From NCBI RefSeq assembly GCF_014284475.1, contig NZ_WJBC01000005.1, positions 62,001-126,000 of the forward strand: a stretch of 64,000 bases of DNA. Direction: 5' to 3'. Numbering within the stretch: the first letter of the stretch is position 1; the number at the start of each line of letters is the position of its first letter. Source of the DNA: Acetobacterium fimetarium. GTDB lineage: Bacteria; Bacillota; Clostridia; Eubacteriales; Eubacteriaceae. The notes under the pieces were generated by a model. It ran no database searches. It saw nothing but the letters and a program-made list of their open reading frames with translations, and was not told the origin of the DNA. Positions 57,063 through 64,000 of the stretch are shown one piece after another. The translations under genes were made by a program, and so were the position numbers.

Positions 57063-58157
57063 ATGAAAAAGAAATTGGGAGTATTGATGCTTGCGCTGAT
57101 TATGATCGTCGTAAGCGTTGCAGGATGTAGTTCAGGTTCGACATCAAAATCAAATCAGGTGACAAAGGTTGGTTTTATGTACGTCGGCCCTGCTGATGAT
57201 GGTGGCTGGTCACAGGTTCATGATCAAGGTCGGGCAAAAATGGTTGAACACTTTAATGGCAAGGTTGAGACCGTCGTTAAGGAAAATGTTGCAGAAGAAA
57301 AGAGTGCCGTTGTTTCAACGATTAGAGATATGGTTGATCAGGGCTGTACCATTATCTTTGGAACCAGTTATGGTTTCATGGAAGGGATGGCAGAAGCTGC
57401 CAAAGAATTCCCAGACGTTAAATTTGAACATTGCTCAGGTTATATGACCGCTGATAATATGGCAACTTATTTTGGACGAATTGAAGAACCCCGTTATTTA
57501 TCAGGGATCGTTGCTGGGTTGACAACAAAATCAAATAAAATTGCCTACGTTGCCGCCATGCCAATTCCAGAAGTTGTTCGTGGCATCAATGCCTTTGCGC
57601 GGGGCGTAAAATCAGTCAATCCGGACGCGACTGTCAATGTATCATGGACCAACACCTGGTATGATCCAACCGTTGAAAAAGCAGCTGCTGAAGCACTAAT
57701 TCAACAGGGCTGCGACGTAACTGCGCAACATCAGGATTCGACAGCGACAATGGAAGCTGCGAAAGAAGCCGGAAAACTGTCCATCGGCTATGACCTCAGT
57801 GCCGCGACCACGATGCCGGAAGTTTACATGACCGCACCGCTTTGGGATTACAGTGGCTACTATATCGACCGTGTTCAGGCTGTTATTGACGGCAACTGGA
57901 AAACCGGTCAATATTGGGGCGGCATGAATGATGGCATTGTTTCACTGGATACCCTGACTTCATTGGCACCTGGATCTGCTCAGTCAAAGGTTGATACTGC
58001 AACCGCAGCGATCAAGAGTGGCACACTCAAAGTATTTGCCGGCGAGATCAAAGATCAAACTGGAACGGTACGAGTCAATGCTGGTGCAGAATTGACGGAT
58101 GATGCTCAATTAAGTATGGACTGGTTTGTCGATAATGTTGTCGGCAGCGTAAAATAG
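57063..58157 (+). CDS. BMP-family ABC transporter substrate-binding lipoprotein
   Basis: A 364-residue lipoprotein with signal VVSVAGC (Cys22) and BMP motifs VGFMYVGPADDGGWSQVHDQG, ATYFGRIEEPRYLSGIVAG and YDLSAATTMPEVYMTAPLWDY. The family binds purine nucleosides (PnrA, NupN). Membrane-anchored outside the cell, it delivers ligand to the two permeases encoded downstream. A terminator after it would make this the most abundant part. Confidence 0.93.
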   Translation: MKKKLGVLMLALIMIVVSVAGCSSGSTSKSNQVTKVGFMYVGPADDGGWSQVHDQGRAKMVEHFNGKVETVVKENVAEEKSAVVSTIRDMVDQGCTIIFGTSYGFMEGMAEAAKEFPDVKFEHCSGYMTADNMATYFGRIEEPRYLSGIVAGLTTKSNKIAYVAAMPIPEVVRGINAFARGVKSVNPDATVNVSWTNTWYDPTVEKAAAEALIQQGCDVTAQHQDSTATMEAAKEAGKLSIGYDLSAATTMPEVYMTAPLWDYSGYYIDRVQAVIDGNWKTGQYWGGMNDGIVSLDTLTSLAPGSAQSKVDTATAAIKSGTLKVFAGEIKDQTGTVRVNAGAELTDDAQLSMDWFVDNVVGSVK

Positions 58158-58172
58158 TCAAAAAACTAATGA

Positions 58173-58206
58173 CGGACAGGGTCCTAATGGCTCTGTCCGC
58201 TGTTTT
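58173..58206 (+). terminator. Attenuating terminator after the binding-protein gene
   Basis: CGGACAG (58173-58179) pairs with CTGTCCG (58193-58199) with a T-run, CTGTTTTTAT. It probably lowers expression of the ATPase and permease genes relative to the binding protein. Confidence 0.8.
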
Positions 58207-58224
58207 TATAGCAAAGGTGAAAGC

Positions 58225-59751
58225 ATGAATAATGATTATGTTGTTAGAATGAAAAACATCACAAAGGTTTTTGGCAAGGTCAAAGCCCTGGATCATGTGG
58301 AATTTTCATTAAAAAAGGGAGAAGTGCACGCCATACTGGGTGAGAACGGCGCCGGGAAAAGCTCACTGATGAATGTTTTAAACGGTATCTATATGCCGGA
58401 TGAAGGTTCGGTAGAAGTGAAGGGACAGATCGTGAAGATCACCTCCCCCAAAGATGCGCTGAACTTAGGTATCGGGATGTTGCCGCAGCACTATAAATTG
58501 GTGGAGGTTTTTTCCGCCATTGAAAATGTTGCCGCCGGCAGCCGGAAGACGCCCCCTTTTTTAAATAAAAAAAAGATTTTAGATGATATGGGGAAATTGA
58601 TCGACAAATTGGGCATGGATATTGATCCGCATAAAAAAGTATATGAAATGTCGGTGGCTGAAAAGCAGAGTCTGGAAATTTTCAAGGTGCTTTACCGCGG
58701 CGCCGATATCCTGATTCTGGATGAACCGACTGCAGTGCTCACTCCTCAGGAGATCAACAATTTATTTGGCATTATCAGAAAAATGGTGAACAATGGCTGC
58801 TCCGTCATTATTATTACCCATAAACTGGAAGAGGTCATGGAAATCAGTGACCGGATTACCATCATGCGAAAAGGAACGACGATTCAGACCGTCAATAAAA
58901 ATGAAACAAATCAGCAGGAGCTGGCGGGCATGATGGTCGGGGATGTCATGGAGCTCAATGTTCCTTACGTTCAGGTGGAGCGCGGCAAAAAGTGCCTGGA
59001 AGTCAAATCACTGACGGCGGTTGACCGGAACAAGGTCAATATCCTTGATCATGTGAGTTTTGACCTTTATGCCGGAGAAATTCTTGGGGTTGCCGGAATT
59101 GCAGGCAGTGGACAGAAAGAACTCTGCGAAGGCATCGCTGGATTGTACCCGATAAAAAGCGGGGAAGTTATTTTTGAAGGGGAGAACATTGTCGGTAAAA
59201 CACCGGAAAAGATTTACGACTTGGGGATCAGCCTGAGCTTTGTTCCGGAGGACCGTCTGGGAATGGGACTGGTCTCATCGATGGATATCATTGACAATGT
59301 CCTGCTCAAGGACTACCGTAACAAAAAAGGCTGGGGAATTTCCCGGGCTGTTTCGCGTGGAAAAGCCGAAATGCTAGTCGAAAAACTCAATGTTTCAACA
59401 CCGGCCATTGAAAATCATGCGGTCAGCCTGCTGTCGGGAGGAAATATTCAGAAAGTTCTGCTGGGACGTGAAATTGCCCTTGATCCGAAGCTGATGGTGA
59501 CGGCTTATGCAACGCGCGGACTGGATGTGGGTTCGTCCCAGATTATTTATGAACTGCTGAATGCTCAAAAAGTCAAAATGAAACCTATTATGTACGTCGG
59601 GGAAGATCTGGATGTGCTGATGAATCTGTGCGATCGCATTATGGTATTATGTGAAGGAAAAATTACCGGGATTGTCGATCCCAGAAAAACGACCAAAGAA
59701 GCTATCGGGCTGCTGATGTCCGGGGTAATGGATGAAGGTGGAGAGAAATGA
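58225..59751 (+). CDS. Nucleoside ABC transporter ATPase (NupO-like, double domain)
   Basis: A 508-residue protein with two ABC domains. First: Walker A LGENGAGKSSLM, Walker B LILDEPTAVL. Second: a degenerate Walker A AGIAGSGQKEL and signature LLSGGNIQKVLLGRE, as usual for sugar/nucleoside importers of this class. It powers the two permeases. The stop overlaps the next start by 4 nt. Confidence 0.95.
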   Translation: MNNDYVVRMKNITKVFGKVKALDHVEFSLKKGEVHAILGENGAGKSSLMNVLNGIYMPDEGSVEVKGQIVKITSPKDALNLGIGMLPQHYKLVEVFSAIENVAAGSRKTPPFLNKKKILDDMGKLIDKLGMDIDPHKKVYEMSVAEKQSLEIFKVLYRGADILILDEPTAVLTPQEINNLFGIIRKMVNNGCSVIIITHKLEEVMEISDRITIMRKGTTIQTVNKNETNQQELAGMMVGDVMELNVPYVQVERGKKCLEVKSLTAVDRNKVNILDHVSFDLYAGEILGVAGIAGSGQKELCEGIAGLYPIKSGEVIFEGENIVGKTPEKIYDLGISLSFVPEDRLGMGLVSSMDIIDNVLLKDYRNKKGWGISRAVSRGKAEMLVEKLNVSTPAIENHAVSLLSGGNIQKVLLGREIALDPKLMVTAYATRGLDVGSSQIIYELLNAQKVKMKPIMYVGEDLDVLMNLCDRIMVLCEGKITGIVDPRKTTKEAIGLLMSGVMDEGGEK

Positions 59752-60812
59752 TTCATATAGTTAAAAAAGAGGTTCCCAAAACCCGGGATAAAATGATCAT
59801 CCGGGTTGCCGCAATTCTTGCCGCTCTTCTCGTGGCATCGATCATTGTTATTTTTGCCGGGGCAAATCCGCTGCAGTTATATTTCGGAATACTGCAGGGA
59901 TGTTTCGGCAGTGTTCACCGGTTTGCCGCAACCATGGAAAAAATGGTCCCCTTACTCGTGCTTTCATTAGGGGTAATGGTTGCTTTTAAAATGCAGTTCT
60001 GGAATATTGGAGCGGAAGGTCAGTTTTTGATGGGCGCAGTCGGTGCGACGCTCGTGGTCAGGTTGCTGCCCAATCTACCACTGCCGATCATGCTGCTGTG
60101 CATGATGATCCTTGCTTTTGTATTTGGGGCAGTCTGGCTGATGATTCCAGCCTTCTTCAAAGCCCGTTTCGGCACCAACGAAACGCTGTTCACACTGATG
60201 TTGAATTATATCGCGCTGACCCTGGTTACGGCACTGCAATATGATTTTTGGAAGGACCCTGCAGCAAGTGGGATGCCTAAAATTGCAAATTTGCCGGACA
60301 ATGCGCTACTGCCTACGGTGAGTGGATTTAATCTCAGTATTTTTTTCGTTGTCATTATTGTGCTGGTGATGTATTTTTTTATGAACAAATCAAAAAAAGG
60401 GTTTGAGATAGCCGTGCTGGGCGAAAGCGAAAACACTGCCCGCTATATCGGCCTCAACATTACGAAAACAATTATGATTGCCGCGCTGGTCAGCGGCGGC
60501 CTTTGTGGCCTGGTTGGCATGTTTCAGATCAGCGGCGTGAGCGGTGCCCTTTCGGTTGAAATCACCGGCGGCCTCGGCTTTACCGCCATCATTGTCGCCT
60601 GGCTTTCCGGGCTTAAGGTGCCTTTTGTCGTGACCAATGCATTCTTTTTTGCGATCCTGCTTCAGGGGGCATCTTATATTCAGACGGCATTCCAGATTCC
60701 AAGCTCGGTGGCAGAGATGATTCAGGCGATCATCCTGTTCTTTATTCTCGGCAGCGAGTTTTTACTGCGGTATCGGTTTGTGCGGGATCAAACGGAAAGC
60801 GAGGTTGCTTAA
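59748..60812 (+). CDS. Nucleoside ABC transporter permease 1 (NupP-like)
   Basis: A 354-residue inner-membrane permease of the branched-chain/ribose class with about 9-10 hydrophobic segments, NIGAEGQFLMGAVGA and the EAA-like KKGFEIAVLGESENTARYIG segment. Overlaps the ATPase gene (4 nt), and the second permease starts directly after its stop. Confidence 0.94.
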   Translation: MIHIVKKEVPKTRDKMIIRVAAILAALLVASIIVIFAGANPLQLYFGILQGCFGSVHRFAATMEKMVPLLVLSLGVMVAFKMQFWNIGAEGQFLMGAVGATLVVRLLPNLPLPIMLLCMMILAFVFGAVWLMIPAFFKARFGTNETLFTLMLNYIALTLVTALQYDFWKDPAASGMPKIANLPDNALLPTVSGFNLSIFFVVIIVLVMYFFMNKSKKGFEIAVLGESENTARYIGLNITKTIMIAALVSGGLCGLVGMFQISGVSGALSVEITGGLGFTAIIVAWLSGLKVPFVVTNAFFFAILLQGASYIQTAFQIPSSVAEMIQAIILFFILGSEFLLRYRFVRDQTESEVA

Positions 60813-61745
60813 ATGGAATTAGTATTTTTCTTATGTGCGGCTGTTAAAGCCGGAACGTGTCTGCTTTACGCAACCCTGGGAGAGATTATTTCTGAGAAAG
60901 TCGGTCACTTGAATCTCGGTGTTGAAGGAATGATGCAGATGGGGGCGGTCATCGGTTTTATTGCCGGCTTCACGTTTGGCAATCCGATTGCAGCGGTTCT
61001 CTGCGCCGCTCTGGCCGGAGCGGCCGGGGCGCTGATTTACGCTTTGCTGACAGTCAGTTTCAAAGCCAACCAGACGGTTACCGGACTAACGCTGAGTATC
61101 TTCGGGGTTGGGTTTGCCGCCTTTTTTGGCAGAGATTTTGTGGGGAAAAAAGTGCCGGAAGCCATCACGACCTTTTTTCAACCGGTCAGATTGCCGGGGT
61201 TGGGAAATATTCCCTATATCGGAGATATATTTTTCAATCAGAGCGTCTATGTGTATTTTTCATATCTCCTTGTCATCGCCATCTATATTTATCTTTACAA
61301 GACAAAATGGGGGCTCAACACCCGAATGATCGGTGAGAACCCGGTGGCCGCTGATGCGAGCGGGATTTCGGTTGACAAATATAAATATTTCAACATTCTG
61401 CTTTCCGGTGCACTATGTGGACTGGGCGGAGCCTTCCTGTCACTGGTTTATATCAGTGTTTATCCGGTGGATGTTGTCGGCGGACGGGGCTGGATTGCCG
61501 TGTGCCTGGTTATTTTTGCGATGTGGAATCCCGGAAAAGCGATGCTGGGCGCCTATTTCTTCGGAGCCCTGGATATCGCCAGCTTCTGGCTGCAAAAGTA
61601 CAGTCTTCCTGTTTCGATCTATCTGTTTACGGCATTGCCGTATCTGGCGACGGTTTTTGTTTTGGTCTTTACATCGATGCGAAAGAACGGAAATAAAAAA
61701 GAACCGGCTTGGTTGGGGAAAAATTACTTCAAAGAAGATCGCTAG
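60813..61745 (+). CDS. Nucleoside ABC transporter permease 2 (NupQ-like)
   Basis: A 310-residue permease with HLNLGVEGMMQMGAVIGF and GLNTRMIGENPVAADASGI, partner of the first permease. Completes the operon; a family B repeat and hairpin follow 50 nt later. Confidence 0.94.
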   Translation: MELVFFLCAAVKAGTCLLYATLGEIISEKVGHLNLGVEGMMQMGAVIGFIAGFTFGNPIAAVLCAALAGAAGALIYALLTVSFKANQTVTGLTLSIFGVGFAAFFGRDFVGKKVPEAITTFFQPVRLPGLGNIPYIGDIFFNQSVYVYFSYLLVIAIYIYLYKTKWGLNTRMIGENPVAADASGISVDKYKYFNILLSGALCGLGGAFLSLVYISVYPVDVVGGRGWIAVCLVIFAMWNPGKAMLGAYFFGALDIASFWLQKYSLPVSIYLFTALPYLATVFVLVFTSMRKNGNKKEPAWLGKNYFKEDR

Positions 61746-61797
61746 AACACCAGTTTGTTCACCGTGATCGGACAATGTTACTAAAAAAACTAAGAGC

Positions 61798-61971
61798 CCG
61801 TCTTCAAAAAGATTGCAGAGACTGTAGACAAAGAACTAACGCAGTACCGACAATTGTTACATCGTGTTGGTTGCATCAGAACGGATATCTCGAAGAGTGT
61901 CCGAGCTGCAGCAACCAACTGATTAACAATTGGTCGGTACGGAGCTTGTCGACAACCTGAGTCCGTCTTCA
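61798..61971. repeat. Palindromic MITE-like repeat family B, copy 2, with target duplication
   Basis: The core (61818-61957) matches copy 1. CCGTCTTCA flanks it on both sides (61798-61806 and 61963-61971), a 9 bp direct repeat. The stem GTACCGACAATTGTTA pairs with TTAACAATTG/GTCGGTAC, and GTTGGTTGC pairs with GCAACCAAC, a change from GTTGTATGC/GCATACAAC in copy 1 that keeps every pair. Without the insert, the target is a terminator hairpin AAGAGCCCGTCTTC/GAAGACGGCTCTTTT, so the element landed in the terminator loop after the transporter operon. Confidence 0.88.
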
Positions 61972-61988
61972 GAGAAGACGGCTCTTTT
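61963..61988 (+). terminator. Terminator after the nucleoside transporter operon
   Basis: CCGTCTTC AGA GAAGACGG is an 8 bp stem followed by CTCTTTT. The longer original stem also used AAGAGCC at 61792-61798, now 170 nt away across the family B insert. Confidence 0.8.
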
Positions 61989-62043
61989 AGAATATCAAAT
62001 AATGGTATAATTTCTGATACGCTAGACAAAGTACGGGAGTTCT

Positions 62044-62071
62044 CGACAACCCCTGAAATTATGGTATAATT
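62044..62071 (+). promoter_or_regulatory. aroB promoter
   Basis: TCGACA (62044-62049) and TATAAT (62066-62071), 16 nt apart with TATGG before the -10. An upstream duplicate, ATGGTATAATTTCT (62002-62015), offers a second -10. The ribosome site AAAGGAGC is at 62087-62094. Confidence 0.75.
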
Positions 62072-62099
62072 TCTAAGAGAATTAAAAGGAGCTGAAAGA

Positions 62100-63167
62100 A
62101 TGAAGGAATTAATTTGTAAAACGGAAAATATGCACCAATACCCAATAATTATCGAAAAAGGACTTAAAGGGCGTTTGTCGCAAATGAAGGCTCTTTTTTC
62201 ACAGTACCATAAAGTTGTGATTATTACCGATAAAAACGTGGCAAAACACTATTTAAGCGATGTTGAACGCCAGGTCCGACTGGCCGGGCCGAAAGTTTAC
62301 AGCATTGTCATTCCGCCGGGAGAACAAAGCAAATGCCTGGATGAAGCGGCCGGAATCTATGATGAACTTGTCAAGTGCAATATTACCCGCAGCGATGCGA
62401 TCCTGACCCTTGGGGGCGGTGTTGTTGGTGATTTGGGCGGTTTCTGCGCAGCAACCTATCTCCGGGGGATTGATCTGATTCAGGTACCGACGTCATTGTT
62501 GGCGCAGGTTGACAGCAGCGTCGGCGGAAAAGTCGGAATTGATCTGGACTTCGGCAAGAACCTGGTCGGTGCTTTCCATCAGCCGCGGGCCGTTCTCATC
62601 GATCCGCTTTTTCTGGAGACGCTGGAAGATCATTTTCTGATTGATGGCATGGCCGAGGTCATTAAATACGGCTGCATCAGCAGCGCGCCGCTGTTTGTCA
62701 AACTGATGGGCTATTCCTATCATGAAGACCTGATGGAGGACATGGAGGATATCATTGCCAAATGCTGTAAGATCAAACGGGATGTGGTTCAGGCCGATGA
62801 GCATGAACAGGGACTGCGGCGGATATTGAACTTCGGACATACCGTTGGCCATGTGGTGGAGACTTATTTCAAATTCAAGAAATATTCGCATGGAGAAGCC
62901 GTGGCGATCGGAATGGCGCAGATTACGAAAAAGACCGTTGCGGAAGGAATTTCTCAGCCTGACACCTATAAAAACGTCATCGAGATTCTGGAAGCCTACG
63001 GACTGCCGACCAAACTGCCCAAAATGCCGTTGGATAAAGTTCAGGAAATTCTGTTTACCGATAAAAAATTCGAGAATGACGCACTTTACATCTGCGCCCT
63101 GGAAAAAATCGGCAAAGGCCAAATTGTGAAAATACAAAAGCAGCAGGCCATTGAGCTGTTCAGATAA
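62100..63167 (+). CDS. aroB: 3-dehydroquinate synthase
   Basis: A 355-residue enzyme that makes 3-dehydroquinate from DAHP, step two of the shikimate route. NAD-binding GGGVVGDLGGFCAATYLRG, the PTSLLAQVDSSVGGKVG segment and zinc ligands in the ILNFGHTVGHVVE and YSHGEAVAIGM motifs are intact. Leads the aroB-aroA pair. Confidence 0.97.
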   Translation: MKELICKTENMHQYPIIIEKGLKGRLSQMKALFSQYHKVVIITDKNVAKHYLSDVERQVRLAGPKVYSIVIPPGEQSKCLDEAAGIYDELVKCNITRSDAILTLGGGVVGDLGGFCAATYLRGIDLIQVPTSLLAQVDSSVGGKVGIDLDFGKNLVGAFHQPRAVLIDPLFLETLEDHFLIDGMAEVIKYGCISSAPLFVKLMGYSYHEDLMEDMEDIIAKCCKIKRDVVQADEHEQGLRRILNFGHTVGHVVETYFKFKKYSHGEAVAIGMAQITKKTVAEGISQPDTYKNVIEILEAYGLPTKLPKMPLDKVQEILFTDKKFENDALYICALEKIGKGQIVKIQKQQAIELFR

Positions 63168-63201
63168 TCAGTTTATGTTATAGAAATAGATGAGGATTAA
63201 G

Positions 63202-64000
63202 ATGAAGACTATTGAGATCAGCCCCGCCAAACTGCGGGGCAGTTTGGAAATTCCCCCATCAAAAAGTGTGAGCCATCGAGCGATTATTTCAGCCGGTCTG
63301 GCAAAAGGCCGAAGCGTCATTTCCAATGTGCTGCTGTCACAGGACATGATTGCCACCTGTAAAGCGATGGAAGCTTTGGGTGCCGTCATCGCGTATCAGG
63401 AAGAATCAAATCAGCGCTATACGTTGATCATTGAAGGCGGCGAACCGCTTCAATTAAAGACGGATGCGATTGAATGCAATGAATCCGGATCGACCCTGCG
63501 TTTTATCATTCCGCTTGCGCTGCTGCAGCCCAAGCGGGTCATTATTACCGGAAAAGGGCGGTTGGTGACTCGTCCGATGGAACCCTATTACAAGATCTTC
63601 AGGGAAAAATCAATCACTTTTGAACACTTAATGGATGGCCAGGATTTGCCGCTGGCACTGGAAGGCGAATTGAAACCCGGCACTTATCAGATCGATGGCG
63701 GCGTCAGTTCCCAGTTCATTACCGGGCTGCTTTTCGCACTGCCGCTGCTTTCAGGTGATTCAGTCATTGAATTGACATCCCCCCTGGAATCAAAACCCTA
63801 TATTGATATCACGCTGGACGTTTTAAAATCCTTCGGGATTGCGATTGTCAATGAGCATGATCAGTGTTTTTACATCAAAGGCAACCAGGCTTATTCACCC
63901 TGTGATTATCGGGTGGAAGGTGACTTTTCCCAGGGGGCGTTTTGGCTGGTCGCCGGCATCATCGGAGAAGCCATCGAATGCCGGGATCTGAATCCTGATT
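63202..64000 (+). CDS. aroA: 5-enolpyruvylshikimate-3-phosphate synthase (3' end outside window)
   Basis: The first 266 codons from ATG 63202, with GAGGATTAAG upstream. IPPSKSVSHRAIISAGLAKG, NESGSTLRFIIPLAL, RLVTRPMEPY and DGGVSSQFITGLLFALPLL are EPSP synthase motifs. It joins shikimate-3-phosphate and PEP. The NESGSTLRF loop differs from the NAGTAMRPL loop of E. coli-type enzymes, as in class II-like enzymes. Cut by the window edge. Confidence 0.96.
   Translation, partial: MKTIEISPAKLRGSLEIPPSKSVSHRAIISAGLAKGRSVISNVLLSQDMIATCKAMEALGAVIAYQEESNQRYTLIIEGGEPLQLKTDAIECNESGSTLRFIIPLALLQPKRVIITGKGRLVTRPMEPYYKIFREKSITFEHLMDGQDLPLALEGELKPGTYQIDGGVSSQFITGLLFALPLLSGDSVIELTSPLESKPYIDITLDVLKSFGIAIVNEHDQCFYIKGNQAYSPCDYRVEGDFSQGAFWLVAGIIGEAIECRDLNPD

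Overview
The window is about 46 kb of low-to-mid GC Firmicute (clostridial) chromosome carrying an 18 kb Tn916-type conjugative transposon. Gene content (S-box riboswitch before metK, GlpP antiterminator, FtsEX with PcsB-like hydrolases, FeoB with its small Cys-rich partner, BMP-type nucleoside ABC transporter) and protein style suggest an anaerobic clostridium, perhaps Eubacteriaceae/Acetobacterium-like. That placement is an inference; no rRNA or other decisive marker is present.

Left part (1-5069, minus strand): a glycerol/glycerol-3-phosphate operon, glpK > glpP > glpA-like dehydrogenase > partial FAD oxidoreductase, with intrinsic terminators on both sides of glpP that are plausible antitermination targets. 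Then (5590-11890, plus) dnaE-pfkA-pyk, an operon-like trio. Then (12020-15622, minus) a response regulator, a PAS histidine kinase and a beta-propeller-like lipoprotein, overlapping one another, followed by a TtcA-like tRNA thiolase. Plus-strand genes follow: Xaa-Pro aminopeptidase, a SAM-I riboswitch and metK, then a cell-wall block (PcsB-like hydrolase, ftsE, ftsX, second PcsB-like hydrolase, ctpA) and uvrB-uvrA.

Middle part (about 30830-48862): a complete Tn916-family element, read right to left: orf24-orf21, oriT, relaxase, the VirB-like transfer genes orf19-orf13, the orf12 leader and tet(M), a small KTR protein, the orf9/orf7/orf8 regulators, xis and int. It sits in the T-tract of the uvrA terminator, and its other end lies about 40 bp from the promoter of the iron-uptake genes feoA-feoB.

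Right part (48870-64000): feoAB plus a small Cys-rich membrane protein, an eight-gene type IV pilus-like operon (five pilin-like proteins followed by PilM, PilN and PilO), a MarR-type regulator with a Lys/Glu-rich N-terminal tail, a BMP-family nucleoside-type ABC transporter, and the shikimate genes aroB and aroA (aroA cut by the window edge).

The least expected signal is between the genes. Two families of palindromic repeats occur, each with two copies here. Family A (15661-15805 and 18299-18443) is 145 nt in both copies and shows compensatory base changes in its stems. Family B (around 19754-19893 and 61818-61957) also covaries in its stems, is flanked by 9-10 bp direct repeats like target-site duplications, and both copies sit in the loop of a terminator-like hairpin. 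They look like miniature mobile elements, family B apparently aimed at hairpins. Nothing here proves a wholly new system, but these repeats are the best candidates for something undescribed.
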